DNA of 64,000 nt from Ectobius pallidus (GCA_964059195.1 CAXKWD010000006.1:4084530-4148529), one strand, 5' to 3'. Counted from the first letter of the stretch, positions 20,918 to 32,373 are shown. Translations and numbers: made by a program. Notes: generated by a model not told the origin, from the sequence alone.

Positions 20918-21935
20918 TGCTGTGTGTGTGCCCCCTTGCACTTGTAGTCTGGGGGGGTAGAATAGCCCCACACTCGAACACTTCTGGGTAGTAGCTCCAG
21001 TTGGCAAATGTATGTACCTAGGTATATTGGATACAAGAGCAATAGGATAGGGTCGGACAACACCACATTCAATAAGGAATGGAAGGAACTGGATTATGAT
21101 TAGCCCACTTTTTCTAGTAATGAGATAAGAAAATATCTAAGTAATGAGATTTATTACAATAGAATAGTTTAGAGAGCAGACACACAAAAGCAAGTTTCTG
21201 AATTATAGATAATGCTATTAAATATAAATTTATTCTATATAAATAGATCTATATATACAGCCTTACTAATAAAAGCTGCTTATACCTGCGTTGAACGGTT
21301 GTTTGGTTGTTCACCGTGCAAGTTCTGCATAAGCCGCATTACCAATAATAGGTGTGTAACTGTACGTCCAACGTCATCAAATACGTCACGCTTTTCATGA
21401 CGTTACTAGCCTCAGGCTATGAAGGGACTGCTGAACGCCATCTATCGGTGTAGCGGGCAAACAACGATGGATCGTCTGCAGACTAATTGTAGTTTCAGTA
21501 TTTCATTATATTGTTTTCAGAAAGCTGTAATCATGGGTACAAGTATGGAAATATGTCCCGCAAACAAGGAACAATGTTTATAATTCCGCAAAAGTAGCCC
21601 AGAATGTTTCATAACAAGTTACCTTAAGAATGGATGCATAACCTCAAAATTCAATCTCAGACATCTACGAAGCGACCGGCTGTTATGCAGATCGGCCATC
21701 TTGATTATTTACGTCAAGTTTAAACAAGGGGGCCAGGCTGTGTAAAGGTTGCACACATTCAGCCTTATGCAACGATTATTAGTACACTTTCTTTCCTCAG
21801 CTGTGTATATTCCTGGTATAAATGTTACAACTGGATTATTAGTAAGACTGATATTGTATATTTCTTCACCCCAAAATATCTATATGTTGGACAGTTACAT
21901 AATATAATAAATAATAATTCCTGTTAGATAATGTA
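20918..21935 (-). repeat. dispersed repeat E, copy 1 (possible Gypsy LTR), split by a MITE
   Basis: The sequence TGCCCCCTTGCACTTGTAGT through to AATAATTCCTGTTA matches 32374-32796 closely, apart from a 593-bp insertion at 21258-21850. Copy 2 lies about 330 bases upstream of a Gypsy gag start and in the right orientation, so E may be that element's LTR. Against this, no target duplication or adjacent purine tract was seen here, and the inner edge fits poorly. Confidence 0.6.
21258..21850. mobile_element. 593-bp MITE inserted in repeat E
   Basis: Termini CAGCCTTACTAATAA and its inverted partner CAGTCTTACTAATAA (one mismatch in 15). Compared with the uninterrupted copy at 32.7 kb, exactly this segment is extra, together with a 3-base ATA duplication. 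The interior has no transposase. The superfamily is uncertain. Confidence 0.75.
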
Positions 21936-22300
21936 CCTTTCTTTAATATAATTAAATCTTAATTATGCATGAGGACGAAACTACCAAAACTTATCGATTG
22001 TATATGCCATATAACAAGATGTCTGCCTCTTTTTAGAAACGTGATCACGTTCGTTAATTTGTATAGGCAAAGAATTCAATTTGAAAAAGCAGAATGCCTG
22101 AAGGGCAGAAAGAAAGAAAGAAATCTAAAGGAGAAAAGAAATCGGCGACATTCACCCGTCCATGCATACGCTCATTCATACCCGTCATCTGCGAGATACA
22201 ACAAAAATTTAGAATATATGGCCTGAATAATGGCTTTACAAGAAAGCCAGGTAACCCAACAGGAACAAAATAATAAAAAAGAAAGAACTTATATGAATAT
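21936..22300. other. AT-rich spacer
   Basis: An 85-codon open frame (21969-22226) rich in Lys and Arg has no recognisable motif. No repeat edge is clear. Confidence 0.35.
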
Positions 22301-22576
22301 ATGTATTACATGGAGAATAAGTACCCCGCTTACCTGGATTCTCAGAACATCACGCAGACAACACAGAAGTACAAGATACGCAGTTCAATCAGAAGATCTC
22401 TCAACCGACTCAGAAAGAAGACAAAAGCTGCTTGCTACGTGTCCCACAGACTCTGCCGAGAAGCGGCGAGAGGATGGGATCGCACATGCGCACAAAGGGG
22501 AAGTAAGAACCAGGCAACTGTACTTGCACTCTACTTGAAAAGAGGTCACTATAGTCGTATACCAGCGGGAATGTAA
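22301..22576 (+). CDS. unidentified ORF, 91 codons, basic
   Basis: The stretch is noticeably less AT-rich than its flanks. It encodes a basic peptide with R-S-S-I-R-R-S-L-N-R-L-R-K-K-T-K and R-L-C-R-E-A-A-R-G-W-D. No family was recognised. It could be part of an exon or a remnant of a mobile element. No splice sites were found that would decide it. Confidence 0.2.
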   Translation: MYYMENKYPAYLDSQNITQTTQKYKIRSSIRRSLNRLRKKTKAACYVSHRLCREAARGWDRTCAQRGSKNQATVLALYLKRGHYSRIPAGM

Positions 22577-22934
22577 GTTTAAAACAAATACATTTTTAAT
22601 ACAGAAATACTATATAATATAATAATAGCAGTTCGTGTGTGTATATTATTGAATATAAAGTTCCATATAGCGTAGAAAGAGCTATGCACGCAACAGCCTC
22701 GCCCCTTTACAGAAATGTCCCCGCTGAGAGCAAAATATCAACAGTCACTGTCACAGAAGCACAACAGTGAATCTAAGAATGTTAAAATGTAAGTGTAGCA
22801 GATAGTACATGGATGTAGTGTGTAATATAGTAAGTAGCCTTAGCTACAATCATTTATATAGACCATACTTGGCTGCAGCTGAAAGGCAGGAAACCCAGTG
22901 TCCAATCCCGGGAATCACTCACTGACAAGATTCA
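22577..22934. other. spacer, nothing recognised
   Basis: AT-rich, with a short GC-richer patch at 22690-22740. No ORF or motif of note. Confidence 0.4.
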
Positions 22935-23158
22935 GTCCAATGCAGCCACGGAAGATTGCAAATCTTGAATGCTTGAATATGTGATGCTTGCGATAGATGT
23001 AGACTGTGAACGGTTGACTGATACACCACCAGACGCTATGCCGACCATCATCTGGTCAAAGAGAGCATGGGAGCGCGCTCCCCTCACTGCAAGGCTGGAG
23101 CGATCAGTAGAATCTTCTGACAGGCTGATCTTCATAGAATCCCACGGTGAGGGGTACT
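22935..23158 (-). CDS. candidate host terminal exon, Ser-rich C-terminus
   Basis: On the - strand a good acceptor (TTGCACTTTCAG ending near 23159) leads into about 74 codons ending in TGA near 22935. The peptide has K-I-S-L-S-E-D-S-T-D-R-S-S-L, H-A-L-F-D-Q-M-M-V-G-I-A-S-G-G and S-Q-S-T-S-I-A-S-I. Its codons end in G or C much more often than the surrounding AT-rich DNA would predict, which suggests selection on coding. I do not recognise the protein. The + strand is open too (22969-23160) but has no splice signal. Upstream exons would lie to the right, possibly beyond the Gypsy element or the window. Confidence 0.4.
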
Positions 23159-23159
23159 G

Positions 23160-23795
23160 AAAGTGCAAAGATTCTAGCAGTATGCAGCTCCATTGAAATA
23201 CACACACACTTTAAGTTGACGAAAAGCCCTCAGTTATCAAAAATGTTCATACTATTTCGAGGACTTAATATGTATTACCATTCAGGTATATATTTCCCTT
23301 CAAGGGTATATTATGATTCAAGAATATATTTTAATTCAAGGGATCTCTTTAAAATTTTTCTACTTTATAACATATTTTCGTTTTTGGATACAGGTGCATC
23401 TGAATAATTATTTTTCAAAGTCCACATACTTAGTACATACAACATTTTATAGCAAAATTTTTTCTAACATCATTTTACAGAAATATTTTTTTCTTTACAT
23501 AGTGCTAACAAATTCTGTTTTTAGCACGCTATACTTCTAGACATTTAGTTTTCAATTAATAATAATTTTTCCCATTGCTGCTATGGTATATATAATTTTT
23601 CTTTTATTAATTACCTATTTTTTCTAAATAAACCAAACAAGTTATTTATATATATATACCTCATGCTTATTTGACTTTATTATATTCATTTGAAAACCAA
23701 GTCCTCATGCAAAACATAAAAAGAACTTCTTTGGTACATTAGTACAAAATTTTAATTTCTGGCTTTACCGAAATTTTCTTTTGAAAATAAAGCAC
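23160..23795. other. AT-rich spacer left of the Gypsy pol
   Basis: Very AT-rich, with TATA runs near 23650. It corresponds to the 3' untranslated side of the Gypsy element, but no polypurine tract or LTR edge could be fixed. Confidence 0.4.
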
Positions 23796-24041
23796 TCACA
23801 CTTGGGGAGAATGGAACAATTTTAGTTGTGAGGCATAGGCTCTATGAGTAATCGAAGAATCATTAATGTCAGATAACAAATAGGAAACAGGAGAAAACTG
23901 TTTGGTAATAAGGAATGGACCAGAATATCGGTTACTGAGCTTAGCAGAATGTTTATTAATAGCACTGCTCTTAGGATGGTTCAATAGGAAAACTTGTTGA
24001 CCCAAGGCAAACTTAGGAGGACGATGGGTGCGGTCATACAT
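23796..24041 (-). pseudogene. Gypsy integrase C-terminal domain
   Basis: The 81-codon segment has F-A-L-G-Q-Q-V-F-L-L, then K-L-S-N-R-Y-S-G-P-F-L-I and Y-L-L-S-D-I, the GPF/Y-type C-terminal module that helps Gypsy integrases bind DNA. It ends with a natural stop, which I take as the end of pol. Confidence 0.8.
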
Positions 24042-24306
24042 ATTCTTGTCCGGAGATTATGCTGAGCACATTATTTCTGGCTTTCCGCCAGCGATCCTTA
24101 ATATCAGACACATCAGAACTGCCAGGGATCAAATCGTCCAATGACCACAAATTAGATAGCGGACTGTTAGGAGAATACCCAAAAAGCAATTTAAATGGAA
24201 CAAAACCATGAGCAGAATACGTGACAAATTAAAAGCAAGCTGTAACCAATCTAGTTGCGTATCCCATTGGGTATGACTACAAGAATGAAAGGCAATCAAA
24301 GCAGAT

Positions 24307-24913
24307 TTAAGATTTCTGTTTACCCTTTCTGATTGGGTAATACAGAACAGTAGTGATATGTTGAATTCCAGAATCTAAAGAAAAGATTTTAAAGCTATGG
24401 GAAGTAAATTGAGTAGCATTGTCTGATACCAGAATCTTGGGATAAGCAAAGGAACAAAAAATGGAACGTAGGACAGCAATGGTAGTCTTGGATGTAGCCT
24501 CTTTTACAGCACGCAACCACACAAACTTTGAAAAAGCATTTATCAGCAAAAAAAATATATATATATATGTTACCAGAAGAAGAACGAGGAAGTTTGCCCA
24601 CATAATCCACAAAAACCTTTTCCATAGGCCTAGAAGCGATATTTGAAGAAAGTTGCCCCCATAACCAGGTTTGAGCAGGTTTACTGAGAGCACACGCCTT
24701 ACAGGCACGAATTCTAGCTTTACTGTCAGCAAACATGCCCAACAAAACAAACGTGTCTCTAATCCTGGAAATAGTTTTATGAATGCCAAGGTGAGCACCT
24801 ACAGGGGACCAATGAAAATACTGAAATACAACATCTATGAGTCTATTAGGCAGTACAATTTTAGGAGAAGTAGCACGCCTAGTTTGACAACAAAGCATCC
24901 TATTGCGGAGCAC
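24307..24913 (-). pseudogene. Gypsy integrase zinc domain and core, frameshifted
   Basis: The upstream part (24913-24395) carries the zinc domain (H-L-G-I-H-K-T and C-K-A-C) and the first core Asp in F-V-D-Y-V-G-K-L-P. The overlapping frame (24798-24307) continues with L-V-S-D-N-A-T-Q-F-T-S, the second Asp. The third acidic residue lies past a frame break and is not in a continuous frame. An AT dinucleotide run (about 24552-24570) interrupts the core. Confidence 0.82.
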
Positions 24914-24979
24914 ATAAGGATAAATTGCTTCACCAGACTCGATCCGTTGCTTGAGTGCAACAATATTCGGATCTTCGTC

Positions 24980-25606
24980 TTACGCAGACAACAAACCTTC
25001 ATGAGCCCATGGCAAATAAGATAAAATGGCTGTCAAAATAGGAGTGTAAACAGCTGGAGAAGAATTTTCCTGAGCATCAGAATAACCAACATACATTCGA
25101 GATAAAGTGTCGGCCACAATATTCTGAGAACTGCGAATGTGAGTAACAGTAAAGGAAAAAGCAGAAATACGAAGAGCCCAACGAGCCAAACGACCAGATT
25201 TCCTCGGCCGAACAAGAACCCAGGAAAGTGCCTAATTATCCGTCTCTAGTTAAAAAGGCACATGCTCTAGATACATGCGAAACTTTTCAATTCCAAAGAG
25301 GACGGCAAGCGCCTCAAGCTCATAGATGGAATATTTACTTTCCTGTTTACTCAAGGTACGGGACGCATAAGCAATAGGCTTTCTGCCCGTATCAGACTCT
25401 TGAAGAAGAACAGCAGCAACCGCAGACCCACAAGCATCAGTTTGCAAGATAAAGGAGGAAAAGAAGTCAGTCGGAGCTAAGACAGGTGGATTAGAAATAG
25501 CGACTTTAAGATGCTCAAAAGCCGACTGCTGCTCCGAGCCCATCTTTCCTACGGAGTTTGTTAAGAGGAAAATCAACTTCATCCAACTTGGGAACAAACT
25601 TACCAA
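24980..25606 (-). pseudogene. Gypsy RNase H
   Basis: The first part (25606-25250) has F-I-L-Q-T-D-A-C-G, the expected first Asp, and Y-E-L-E-A-L-A-V-L with the Glu. After a stop near 25232 the frame resumes at 25189 with F-T-V-T-H-I-R-S-S-Q-N-I-V-A-D-T-L-S-R-M, the tether that leads into integrase. This part would degrade the RNA strand during reverse transcription. Confidence 0.82.
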
Positions 25607-26609
25607 AGAAATGTATTATCCCCATAAACCTCGCAATCCCTTTAACATCTTTGGGAGGTGGAAAATCGCTGATCGACTTTGTGCGATCCGGATCAATGCG
25701 AAGACCATTAGGAGTCAAGATATGCCCAAGAAATTTCAACTGAGAGGTGGCGACTCGCATCTTCGAAGGCTTGTCAGTCAGACCAGCAAGTCTCAAAACA
25801 CTTCCTGGATATGCAAGACATGTTCTTCGAAGGTATTTGAATAGATGACCAAATCGTCCAAAAGTGAAAACATATTGATACTTTATGTCAGAAAAAACAG
25901 TATCGAGCAATCGAGTTAACACCTGAGCACCTATGGCGATTCCGAATGGAATTCGAGTATACTCGAATAAATTCCAATCGGTGGGGAAAGCTGTATATTG
26001 GCATGAATCCTCAGAAAGAGGAATCTGATGATAGGCGCTGTTCAGATCAAAAGTGGTGAAAAACTTTGCCTTAGCAAACCAATGAAAACAGGAATGAATA
26101 TCGGACAATGGTACTGATTCAACAAGAAGCTTGCTGTTCAGAACCCGATAATCAACCACAGGCCTAAAATCATCAGAGCCCTTAGGGACAAGAAAGATAG
26201 GGCTAGAATTAGTGGAAGTGGAATGACGAATAATCCCCTGCTCTAGCATAGAGTTAATATGTTTACGGAGAATAGCCATACGGGGTGGAGCGAGACGATA
26301 AGGAGGGAGCTTAACTGGAGAATGATCTTTCAGTTCAATGCGGCATGACAAAACATTAGTCAATCCCAACTTTTCAGTTAAAACTTCAGGAAACTGATCA
26401 AAAACATCACATAAAGCACGTTGTTGGTCAATAGAAAGATGAGACAGATCTAATATCTCAGGAGACTGTTCCTGATCCTTAACAACTAGCAGATCTTGAA
26501 TATTATGGGCTTTAGCAGACAAAGGCTCAATAGGCATATAACTAGGCACAAAAATCTGCTTAGAAACAAATGAAAGTTTAAAGTTAGGAGAGAATTGAAT
26601 AATGCGCAA
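25515..26609 (-). pseudogene. Gypsy reverse transcriptase, frameshift at the active site
   Basis: The 364-codon frame has V-D-Y-R-V-L-N and F-T-T-F-D-L-N-S-A-Y-H-Q-I, the first catalytic Asp, then T-R-I-P-F-G. Just where the double-Asp box should be read (near 25870) the frame shifts by one base: the Asp codons are present in the DNA but in another frame. Thumb sequences F-L-G-H-I-L-T-P-N-G-L follow. The reading frame reopens, so more than one shift is present. Confidence 0.85.
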
Positions 26610-26673
26610 GAATTCTGTAAGTCAAGCAACATACCAGATTTAGATAAGAAGTCAACACCCAGAATTACTGGTA

Positions 26674-26940
26674 TCACATGTTTTTCACAACCAAGAATTC
26701 AAAATACCAAGAGAAATCCAAAATACGGATCTTCATACGAGCACGTCCCAGAACTTGAAGTGGTTCATTAATGGCAGAATAAATGGAAAGCTGGCATGGA
26801 ATTAATGTAAGATTTAATTTCAAGAATAACTGAGCACTAATCAATGAATAACTGCTACCTGAATCTAATAAAGCAGATACATGCTGATTATGCAATATCA
26901 AGGAAATATATGGAAGTGACATAGTAGCAGTAGCACACAT
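26674..26940 (-). pseudogene. Gypsy aspartic protease
   Basis: The segment contains A-L-L-D-S-G-S-S-Y-S-L-I, the aspartic protease active site, in the usual place between zinc knuckles and RT. The frame overlaps a second one (26677-26486) containing I-L-G-V-D-F-L, the downstream part of the same domain, after a shift. Confidence 0.82.
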
Positions 26941-26973
26941 AATAGGAGAGTGAGGGACGGTAAGTGAATCTAG

Positions 26974-27411
26974 TCATAAATTATCAGAAGTAGGCCTACG
27001 GATAGTAGATTGAGCACGAGCTTTATGAAAACAATTGCTCTCAATATGTCCCAGTTTATGACAAAAACTACAAGAAGGCCTCCGTCTATTCACAGAATTA
27101 GTATAAAAACTCTGAACTGGTTGAGAGTGAGTTATTACGCTGTCTAGAGTAAAAAATTGTACAAGATGGCCCAATTTGCTACAATAGCTACATTGAGTGG
27201 GGCGACGAGTACTTGAAGAGGGTGTGGTATAGCATGTAAACCAATTAGAGTAGAAACTGGCTCAAGACAAGCTAAATTCATATCATTAAGATTGGAAATA
27301 ATTTGATCCAAATGAAGAAATGTAGTAGGTGGCGTTACACTTATAAAAAGAGAACGAATCTCCACATATCTAGAACTCAAACCAATCGTTCTCACAATAT
27401 AACTTTCTGGA
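26974..27411 (-). pseudogene. Gypsy gag C-terminus with two zinc knuckles, one damaged
   Basis: From 27411 the frame reads P-E-S-Y-I-V-R-T-I, S-V-T-P-P-T-T-F-L-H-L-D-Q-I, then two knuckles. The second (C-S-F-C-H-K-L-G-H-I-E-S-N-C) is a correct CCHC. The first (C-S-Y-C-S-K-L-G-H-L-V-Q-F-F) has lost its last Cys. The 5' end of this piece is the TAGG target site of the 3.5-kb insertion. Confidence 0.8.
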
Positions 27412-28559
27412 TAGGTGCACCGCAATTGCCTCGGGTATAGGTTAGTTAGGTTAGAATAATGAATACTGAAAACAGAATAACACTTTAAATCGGTGCTACC
27501 AGGGGATACTAATAAGGAAGAATACAGGAAGCAAGGAGAAATACTGGACCTAGCCAAAGGTAGTGGATCGAAACAACTTCTATGTGGGCGGTGGACTGAT
27601 AAGGAAGAACGCCAAGACACCTCAGATTGAGAGATGAACACAATGAACAGAGATAACAAATTATATTCTTGTAAAGTCAATAGAACAATGTGTATATAAT
27701 AAATATTTGGTTCAAAATATGAAATTTGTATCTATCAATAATATCTTGTTACCCTAAAATAACCTTGTGAAACAACAGCCTCCACAACTATCCTATTAAA
27801 TAGTGTCAGTAGACCAAAACAATTGTATCTATATATATATAACTTTGTTGAATGGAGAAGCAAAATAACTGTACACTTATGGTACACTTCTACAAGTTTG
27901 CATGTACTCAAGCATAATCATAAAAAGTTTCAAATGTGGAGAGCAGTCTCTGTCAATATGCTAAAGCACACGGATAATGTAAGCTATAAATACGACTAAG
28001 TAATTAAGGTAATCGTTTACTAGCGAGAAACAGAACTGATCCCAAAAGCTCAGGAAAATGTTAGAGACTTTATAAACACTACACCTAAATCTCAAGCTAA
28101 GGCCTTTCACTATGAAGTCACTAACCAGAAATCCAAAAATGCAGGCCAAGAAATAATAAATCCTCAAGCTCCAGCGAAATTATAACTACCAACGCATAAG
28201 GATGATTCATAAGATGGCCACTAGCGTAGAAAAATATTAAATCCGAACACAAGCAAGTAATGCTATACAGGGTGGTGGATAACTTCTATACACAGCTGAG
28301 AAAATATAAATCTAGTTTGATAGCAGAGATATATAAAAGCAAAGGGTTTTAATAGAAAATATCTTAAAGATATAATAATTATTTCAATAGAAAGGTTCGG
28401 AAAGGTAATGCAGAAAACTGGAGTTATGGCCCAAATAACAAGGCTAGCCAAAAGATTTTAAGTAATCAAAGAAATTGCCAGGCTAGTTACTTTCCAAAAT
28501 TTAAGTTTAGTTAATACTCAATGAAGGGTGAAAAAGCAATGAAAAACTTGCAAAGTAAA

Positions 28560-29900
28560 CCTTGAATAACTGATAAAAAATTTTTTAAGAGGAATCCTTA
28601 CAGAATTTAATGAAACTTGTTCCTTTTTAAATAGAAGTATTTTTCCACAGAAAATTCAAAATCAGATTCGCAAAGCTTTCAATAATAGAAAAATTTCCAA
28701 TAAGCAAAACTTGTAAAGTTACTTTAGATAAAAGTATTTTCCACAGAAAATTCAAAATCAGATTCACAAAGCCTTTTAATAATAGAAAAATTTCCAATAA
28801 GCAAAACTTGTAAAGTTACTTTAGATAGGAGTATTTTCCACAGAAAATTCAAAATCAGATTCACAAAGCCTTTTAATAATAGAAAAATTTCCAATAAGCA
28901 AAACTTGTAAAGTTACTTTACATAGGAGTATTTTCCACAGAAAATTCAAAATCAGATTCACAAAGCTTTTTAATAATAGAAAAATTTCCAATAAGCAAAC
29001 TTGTAAAGTTACTTTAGATAGGAGTATTTTCCACAGAAAATTCAAAATCAGATTCACAACGCTTTTTAATAATAGAAAAATTTCCAATAAGCAAAACTTG
29101 TAAAGTTACTTTAGATAGGAGTATTTTCCACAGAAAATTCAAAATCAGATTCACAAAGCTTTTTAATAATAGAAAAATTTCCAATAAGCAAACTTGTAAA
29201 GTTACCTTAGATAGGAGTATTTTCCACAGAAAATTCAAAATCAGATTCACAAAGCTTTTTAATAATAGAAAAATTTCCAATAAGCAAACTTGTAAAGTTA
29301 CTTTAGATAGGAGTATTTTCCACAGAAAATTCAAAATCAGATTCACAAAGCTTTTTAATAATAGAAAAATTTCCAATAAGCAAACTTGTAAAGTTACCTT
29401 AGATAGGAGTATTTTCCACAGAAAATTCAAAATCAGATTCACAAAGCTTTTAATAATAGAAAAAATTCCAATAAGTAAAACTTGTAAAGTTACTTTAGAT
29501 AGGAGTATTTTCCACAGAAAATTCAAAATCAGATTCACAAAGCTTTTTAATAATAGAAAAATTTCCAATAAGCAAACTTGTAAAGTTACTTTAGATAGGA
29601 GTATTTTCCACAGAAAATTCAAAATCAGATTCACAAAGCTTTTTAATAATAGAAAAATTTCCAATAAGTAAAACTTGTAAAGTTACTTTAAATAGAAGTA
29701 TTTTCCACAGAAAATTCAAAATCAGATTCACAAAGCTTTTTAATAATAGAAAAATTTCCAATAAGTAAAACTTGTAAAGTTACTTTAAATAGAAGTATTT
29801 TCCACAGAAAATTCAAAATCAGCTTCACAAAGCTTTTTTAATAATAAAATAATTCCCAATAAGGAAACTTGTAAAGTTACTTTAAGTAGAAGTATTTTAC
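28560..29900. repeat. tandem array, about 13 units of 96-97 bp
   Basis: The phrase TATTTTCCACAGAAAATTC recurs at 28639, 28735, 28832, 28929, 29025, 29122, 29218, 29314, 29410, 29506, 29602, 29699, 29796 and (degenerate) 29893. Periods are 96 or 97. Outer units are the most diverged. Runs of 96-base units keep a frame open on the - strand (29664-29014, hydrophobic 32-residue repeats), most likely by chance. Confidence 0.93.
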
Positions 29901-30595
29901 GAGGGAATTTATTTATAAGAAAGAAATGAGACAATCTTACTGGTAACGGAGGAGTAACCCGTAAGGACTAGCGATATCAGATGCATAGGTTTATATCACC
30001 GATCAAGATTTAAATATGCCATCAAAATCTGTAAAGTTATAAATTCCCGAGAGACAGAACTCTCAGAAATAAATCGAGGGAAAGTGACTAGTACAACTAA
30101 GCATAAGAACAAAGGCCTACGTGAAAGCTATACGTGACTAGCGTGAGTGAGTTCATGACCTCAGAGCGAGCGACCTTGCCCCCGAAAATAGTAACACGCC
30201 ACATCACGATAATATGAAGAGTAAGAATGTACATTTTCACTAACATTGAAACATACACTGTAATATAATATTGTCCAATTTACCGGACATCTAACTAGGA
30301 ACACACTGCCTTAGTAATAATCTCGCTTAAAACAGGATACAATAACCATAAATGCTTTCGCATACTGACAGACAACCATTAACTAAATCTGCTTATAACC
30401 TTGATCATACTAGTACATTAACAAGGAGTTATCTCTTGAAAAGTTAAGTGCCCCAGATGGAGTATATGGACTTCCTAATCATCGGGTTGCGGCCCGATAA
30501 ACTATGCCAGAAAAGATGCTTTGAAAGGCAATATGGTCTACGCCACAACCATGATTAGAATATATCATATAACATAATTTTGACAAACATTAATC

Positions 30596-30664
30596 TTTAG
30601 TATTATAATGAACCATTCTTTAGTATTATAATGAACCATTCTTTAGTATTATAATGAACCATGG
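30596..30664. repeat. 22-bp unit repeated three times
   Basis: CTTTAGTATTATAATGAACC with flanking ATT occurs three times in direct succession inside the 3.5-kb insertion. Confidence 0.85.
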
Positions 30665-30951
30665 GTCCCACTTACATAGAAAATTCCCCGACGATCCTCC
30701 ACGTCGAGAAAGACTTGGCAAGGTTAATCCATCACAGAATCACTGCACCCATACAACTGCTCGAGCGCTAGGCTGAGCAGCTGCGAGGCAGACAAGAAAA
30801 ATGCTTAGAGCGCCGCCAAGCGACAAAATCCGAAAGCTTGACGAGCGACGTCATCAAAGAAACATCTGAATATCAAACCACGGAATATTTAAGCTAGCGA
30901 AAAATTACAGAAAGTACATAATAATTTAATTAAGCCCACACGGTACATAGG

Positions 30952-32044
30952 ACAATCTTAACAAACTGGCATACAGTCTAATGTCATGGGAAAATTCAGC
31001 AAAACCTTCATCCGGACGTTGTGTCCTGTAGAAAAACTTCTGCTCCAAAACACCAAGTAAGCGTCGAGGAACACAATCATTCAAAAGCAAAGCATGAAAT
31101 CGCTCAATAGTAACAGCGTCATTAATAGCTTTCAAAATGTATTGAGTACGCTGACCACTTACACAGGGAAAAATAATCTGCAGTAACTGAGTATCAGACA
31201 TCAATAATACCTTACCATGCTGTAACAAATAGAACAAGAATTTTAAAAATTCCAAAATTTTGTCTGGAGTGTCAATAGAAAATTGAGGATTGTCATGAAG
31301 TAACATTGCAACTGGATGCGGTAGTTTTTACAAAAAATAGAAGATTGGCCACTAACACCAGCACACTGAACAGTACCAGAAATAGGCCTAGCAACATCAC
31401 GTTTCAATAATACACTTGACTGGTGTACACTCGTAGCAATAGTGGTAGGCTGCATTATAGTAGACACATTTTGCAATGACAAGGCAAACTGATTCACAGA
31501 AGGGGAATAGTCCGGGGCAATAAGATTTGAAACATTTGACAAAGAAGCACTGGATTGAGTCACTGAGGGTGAAACATCCGAAATGGGCTTTCCTTCAGTT
31601 TGAATATCTAGTGGATTAGAATTAAGACTTTTTATCTCCAGTAATTTGGATCTATTTGCATTAAATAAAGCAAGGAGTTGCTTATAAGTAGCAACTTTAG
31701 TTGAATCATTTTCCCGAGTTAAATAATCAGTAGTTTTGTTAAGAAAATGGAGGAGACGATAATAAATTCGCTTGTACCTTTTTTATTGAGAATTCGTCCT
31801 GCAGTTCAATCACAGCTTCGTCCAGTTGAGCGAGGGCAGAATGCAACTGATCACACAGAAGTTCATGATCAACTTCCGGTATGGAATAAGTGGTGGTGGC
31901 TGTTTCAGTCTGAACAGCATCCCGAATGGCAGATAAGAGTGCCTCAACACCCATGGACTGGACTCCTTGAACACGACGTATAGTAGCTTCATACTGCAGC
32001 TCTTCCTTGCGCAGCAGATCGAAAGAAATTTTCTCTCGAGCCAT
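30952..32044 (-). pseudogene. Gypsy gag N-terminal and middle part
   Basis: The start at 32044 (M-A-R-E-K-I-S-F-D-L-L-R-K-E-E-L) opens an acidic, helical N-terminus. The frame stops near 31739. A Ser-rich linker (31563-31320) and a capsid-like part follow (I-L-E-F-L-K-F-L-F, L-L-G-V-L-E-Q-K-F-F, D-E-G-F-A-E-F-S-H-D-I-R-L-Y-A-S-L-L-R-L-S-Y), read in different frames. It ends at the TAGG target site and continues at 27411. The product would have formed the particle shell. Confidence 0.75.
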
Positions 32045-32373
32045 GATTACATGAAAAGCAAAGGTAAAGAATATTAGCAAAAGTAGATACAGACCTCCTC
32101 CCCACAAAGCACAACGTGCCGAAGCAAATTGCGAATACACTGTCATACAAAAGCACTCAGAAAAAGTAGGGAATGTAAGAGAAAATAAGTGAGATTTGCA
32201 AAAAAGGATATAATGGCCAAATGCTGGATCGGATTTGGCTACCAGACGAAGACAGGCTGGTCCACAACATCCAAGAAGAATCCTGGCAGAAAAATCCACA
32301 GAAGAACGGTGCAATCAGAATGGCATCCGGGCGGCTGGGGCCACTGCCGGATCGTACGGAGCTCTGCTGCCAC
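32045..32373 (-). other. Gypsy leader between possible LTR and gag
   Basis: About 330 bases, a normal leader length. Directly after repeat E on the - strand comes TGGCAGCAGAGCTCCG, a TGG-starting stretch that could be a primer-binding site. No tRNA match could be tested. Confidence 0.45.

Larger units (their letters stand above)
27416..30947. mobile_element. 3.5-kb TG...CA insertion in Gypsy gag; LTR-like, non-coding
   Basis: The segment begins TGCACCG and ends CGGTACA, near-perfect short inverted ends of LTR type, and is flanked by TAGG on both sides (27412-27415, 30948-30951). No gag or pol motif was found inside. Contents: AT-rich DNA, a tandem array of ~97-bp units (28560-29900) and a 22-bp triplicate. 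It looks like a very long solo LTR, or a non-autonomous LTR element whose LTRs I could not separate. Its orientation is unknown. Confidence 0.75.
23796..32044 (-). mobile_element. Ty3/Gypsy retrotransposon, decayed, gag split by a 3.5-kb insertion
   Basis: Read leftward: gag (32044-30952), interrupted by the insertion 27416-30947, then gag end and zinc knuckles, protease, RT, RNase H, integrase and C-terminal domain (ends 23796). The order protease-RT-RNase H-integrase is that of Ty3/Gypsy. Removing the insertion with one TAGG duplication makes the gag codons contiguous, which shows this is one element. Frame breaks are present in every domain. Confidence 0.87.

Noticed and set aside
28560..29900. 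Regular direct repeats that could suggest a CRISPR array
   Set aside because: Units are contiguous near-identical 96-97 bp copies with no unique spacers, in a eukaryotic context.
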